A stretch of 5,981 bases of DNA, taken from contig WGED01000676.1 of assembly GCA_015492915.1 (NCBI GenBank), positions 1 to 5,981 of the forward strand, given 5' to 3'. Of the stretch, positions 5,164 through 5,981 are shown one piece after another (within the stretch, counting starts at the first letter, position 1; the number at the start of each line of letters is the position of its first letter). Made by a program: the position numbers and the translations under genes. The stretch is from Cyclobacteriaceae bacterium (GTDB lineage: Bacteria > Bacteroidota > Bacteroidia > Cytophagales > Cyclobacteriaceae). The notes under the pieces are model-generated. The model did not search any database, was not told the origin of the DNA, and saw only the letters and a program-made list of their open reading frames with translations.

Positions 5164-5679
5164 ATGAAAAAGAAGGCGCTCATACTGAACTTTGACTATA
5201 CCCCGGTTTCGATCTGCTCGGTGCAACGCGCTTTTTTGCTCATATTTCTCGATAAAGCGGAGCTGATCGAAGCCAATGCCGTCCATGCGTTCCACACGGT
5301 GAGCCGCACATTTCCCATGCCATCGGTGATCAGGCTGAGCAGATATGTCAGTATCCCGTACAAGGGTGTGGTGCTGACCCGCGAAAATGTCTTTCGCCGC
5401 GACGGATTCCGCTGCCAGTATTGCGGCACGAACAGAGACCTCACCCTTGATCATCTTGTACCGCGGGCAAAAGGCGGTAAAACATCATGGGACAACCTCG
5501 TGACAGCCTGTAAAAGATGTAATTCCATCAAAGGAGACTACACACCTGAGAAGGCAGGGCTTCGGCTAATGACAAAGCCGTTCAAACCTTCTTATGTCAT
5601 GTTTCTTAAGGATATCTCCAACGGCATCTATGAGGAATGGAAGCCATACCTTGATCTGAGCAGTTCGAAGGTGGCTTGA
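5164..5679 (+). CDS. HNH endonuclease family protein with zinc-binding cysteines
   Basis: A 171-aa protein with a C-terminal HNH nuclease domain. The N-terminal part (1-70, starting MKKKALILNFDYTPVSICSVQRA) is the conserved lead-in found in small stand-alone bacterial HNH proteins, where KALVLN.DY.P owes nothing to a phage or intron context. The nuclease core has RRDGFRCQYCG (78-88), LTLDHLVPRAKGGKTSWDNLVTACKRCNSIKGD (93-125): the zinc-knuckle pairs are Cys84/Cys87 and Cys116/Cys119, the catalytic His is His97, and Asn111 is the middle N of HNH. All key residues are present, so it should be an active metal-dependent DNA nuclease. Its biological role is not known to me. It stands alone, flanked by a hairpin on the left and a terminator on the right. 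The start ATG at 5164 lacks a clear ribosome binding site, in keeping with the other genes here. Confidence 0.93.
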   Translation: MKKKALILNFDYTPVSICSVQRAFLLIFLDKAELIEANAVHAFHTVSRTFPMPSVIRLSRYVSIPYKGVVLTRENVFRRDGFRCQYCGTNRDLTLDHLVPRAKGGKTSWDNLVTACKRCNSIKGDYTPEKAGLRLMTKPFKPSYVMFLKDISNGIYEEWKPYLDLSSSKVA

Positions 5680-5715
5680 GTGAACCTGTAGTTTATTAAG
5701 TTCAGGACAAAATAA

Positions 5716-5743
5716 AAAGGGCCATGCAGTTGCATGACCCTTT
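5716..5743. terminator. Bidirectional intrinsic terminator between the HNH and DUF2202 genes
   Basis: AAAGGG-C-CATGCA (5716-5728) pairs with TGCATG-A-CCCTTT (5731-5743), giving 12 matches and one C/A mismatch. Pairing right up to the two-base turn is not possible, so the real loop is about four bases (AGTT). It lies between two convergent genes. On the minus strand the stem is followed by a T-rich stretch (TTTTTATTTTG), making it a stronger terminator for the gene entering from the right. On the plus strand only TTT follows, but AAAAA precedes the stem. Confidence 0.8.
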
Positions 5744-5798
5744 ACCAAATCACCCTCACTCATGAAAATTACCCTTTATTCATACACCCTTAGCATGT

Positions 5799-5981
5799 CT
5801 AACTGTTGATGATTTCATCGAAAGCTTCCTGAGAAAGTACCTGAGGTGTGTAATTCACTCCTCTCCTTTTGAGATTCCAGGTATAAGCTTTCAGATGATG
5901 TCCCGAACCGCGCAGTAAGTTACCATACACCAATGCAATATCTCTGTTGTCAACATCGGTATCGAGAATTCTCCGGAGATC
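5799..5981 (-). CDS. DUF2202 ferritin-like protein, C-terminal fragment (runs off the right edge)
   Basis: The minus strand from the window edge to a TAG at 5801-5799 gives 60 codons in frame. They read as the last two helices and tail of a DUF2202-type ferritin-like four-helix protein: DLRRILDTDVDNRDIALVYGNLLRGSGHHLKAY, then WNLKRRGVNYTPQVLS and EAFDEIINS at the end. The pattern 'NLLRGS..HL.AF...L...GV.YTPQ.LS...F..II' is what I know from the C-terminus of DUF2202 proteins, a family of small, often secreted or metal-binding-like proteins of unclear function. The N-terminal part, including any signal peptide or metal ligands on the earlier helices, lies outside the window. It converges on the HNH gene and is served by the terminator at 5716-5743. 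Confidence 0.85.
   Translation of the reverse strand, partial: DLRRILDTDVDNRDIALVYGNLLRGSGHHLKAYTWNLKRRGVNYTPQVLSQEAFDEIINS

Overview
The window looks like a piece of a Bacteroidota (Bacteroidetes) chromosome of moderate GC. Several things point there: the gene content (a cysteine-rich-type Lgt, a YegS-like lipid kinase, SmpB, a signal-less two-domain NlpC/P60 peptidase, a small HNH nuclease, a DUF2202 protein), the lack of clear Shine-Dalgarno sequences before most starts, and a perfect match to the Bacteroidota -7 promoter box (TAnnTTTG) just upstream of smpB. I see no tRNA, rRNA, CRISPR array, insertion sequence or phage gene. Most of the window is ordinary housekeeping content.

Layout from left to right. 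Bases 1-150 read as a good acidic protein fragment only on the minus strand. The plus-strand gene at 132-1184 (350 aa, no known function) begins inside that fragment. The two pieces look as if they could be the middle and C-terminal parts of one kind of protein, with the left part inverted. An intergenic stretch with inverted repeats leads to lgt (1347-2183), encoding the membrane enzyme that adds diacylglycerol to prolipoproteins. Convergent with it, and overlapping its 3' end by 41 bp, is a diacylglycerol/lipid kinase gene (complement 2143-3030, TTG start). Next comes an orphan HI0074-type nucleotidyltransferase substrate-binding (HEPN-fold) gene (complement 3135-3554), with no nucleotidyltransferase partner and with Phe where the family usually has the motif His.

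A 252-bp divergent intergenic region carries the smpB promoter. smpB (3807-4268, TTG start) directly abuts an NlpC/P60 peptidase gene (4269-5060), so the two very probably form one operon. A 14-bp perfect hairpin separates them from an HNH endonuclease gene (5164-5679). A bidirectional terminator at 5716-5743 separates that gene from the C-terminal end of a DUF2202 ferritin-like gene entering from the right on the minus strand (complement 5799 to beyond 5981).

Functional links: Lgt and the lipid kinase both act on diacylglycerol lipids, but they are convergent and not co-transcribed. SmpB (ribosome rescue) and the peptidase (probable cytoplasmic recycling of murein peptides) share a transcript with no obvious mechanistic tie. 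I found no convincing new multi-gene system. The items most worth a second look are the apparent inversion at the left edge and the orphan, motif-altered HEPN-type gene.
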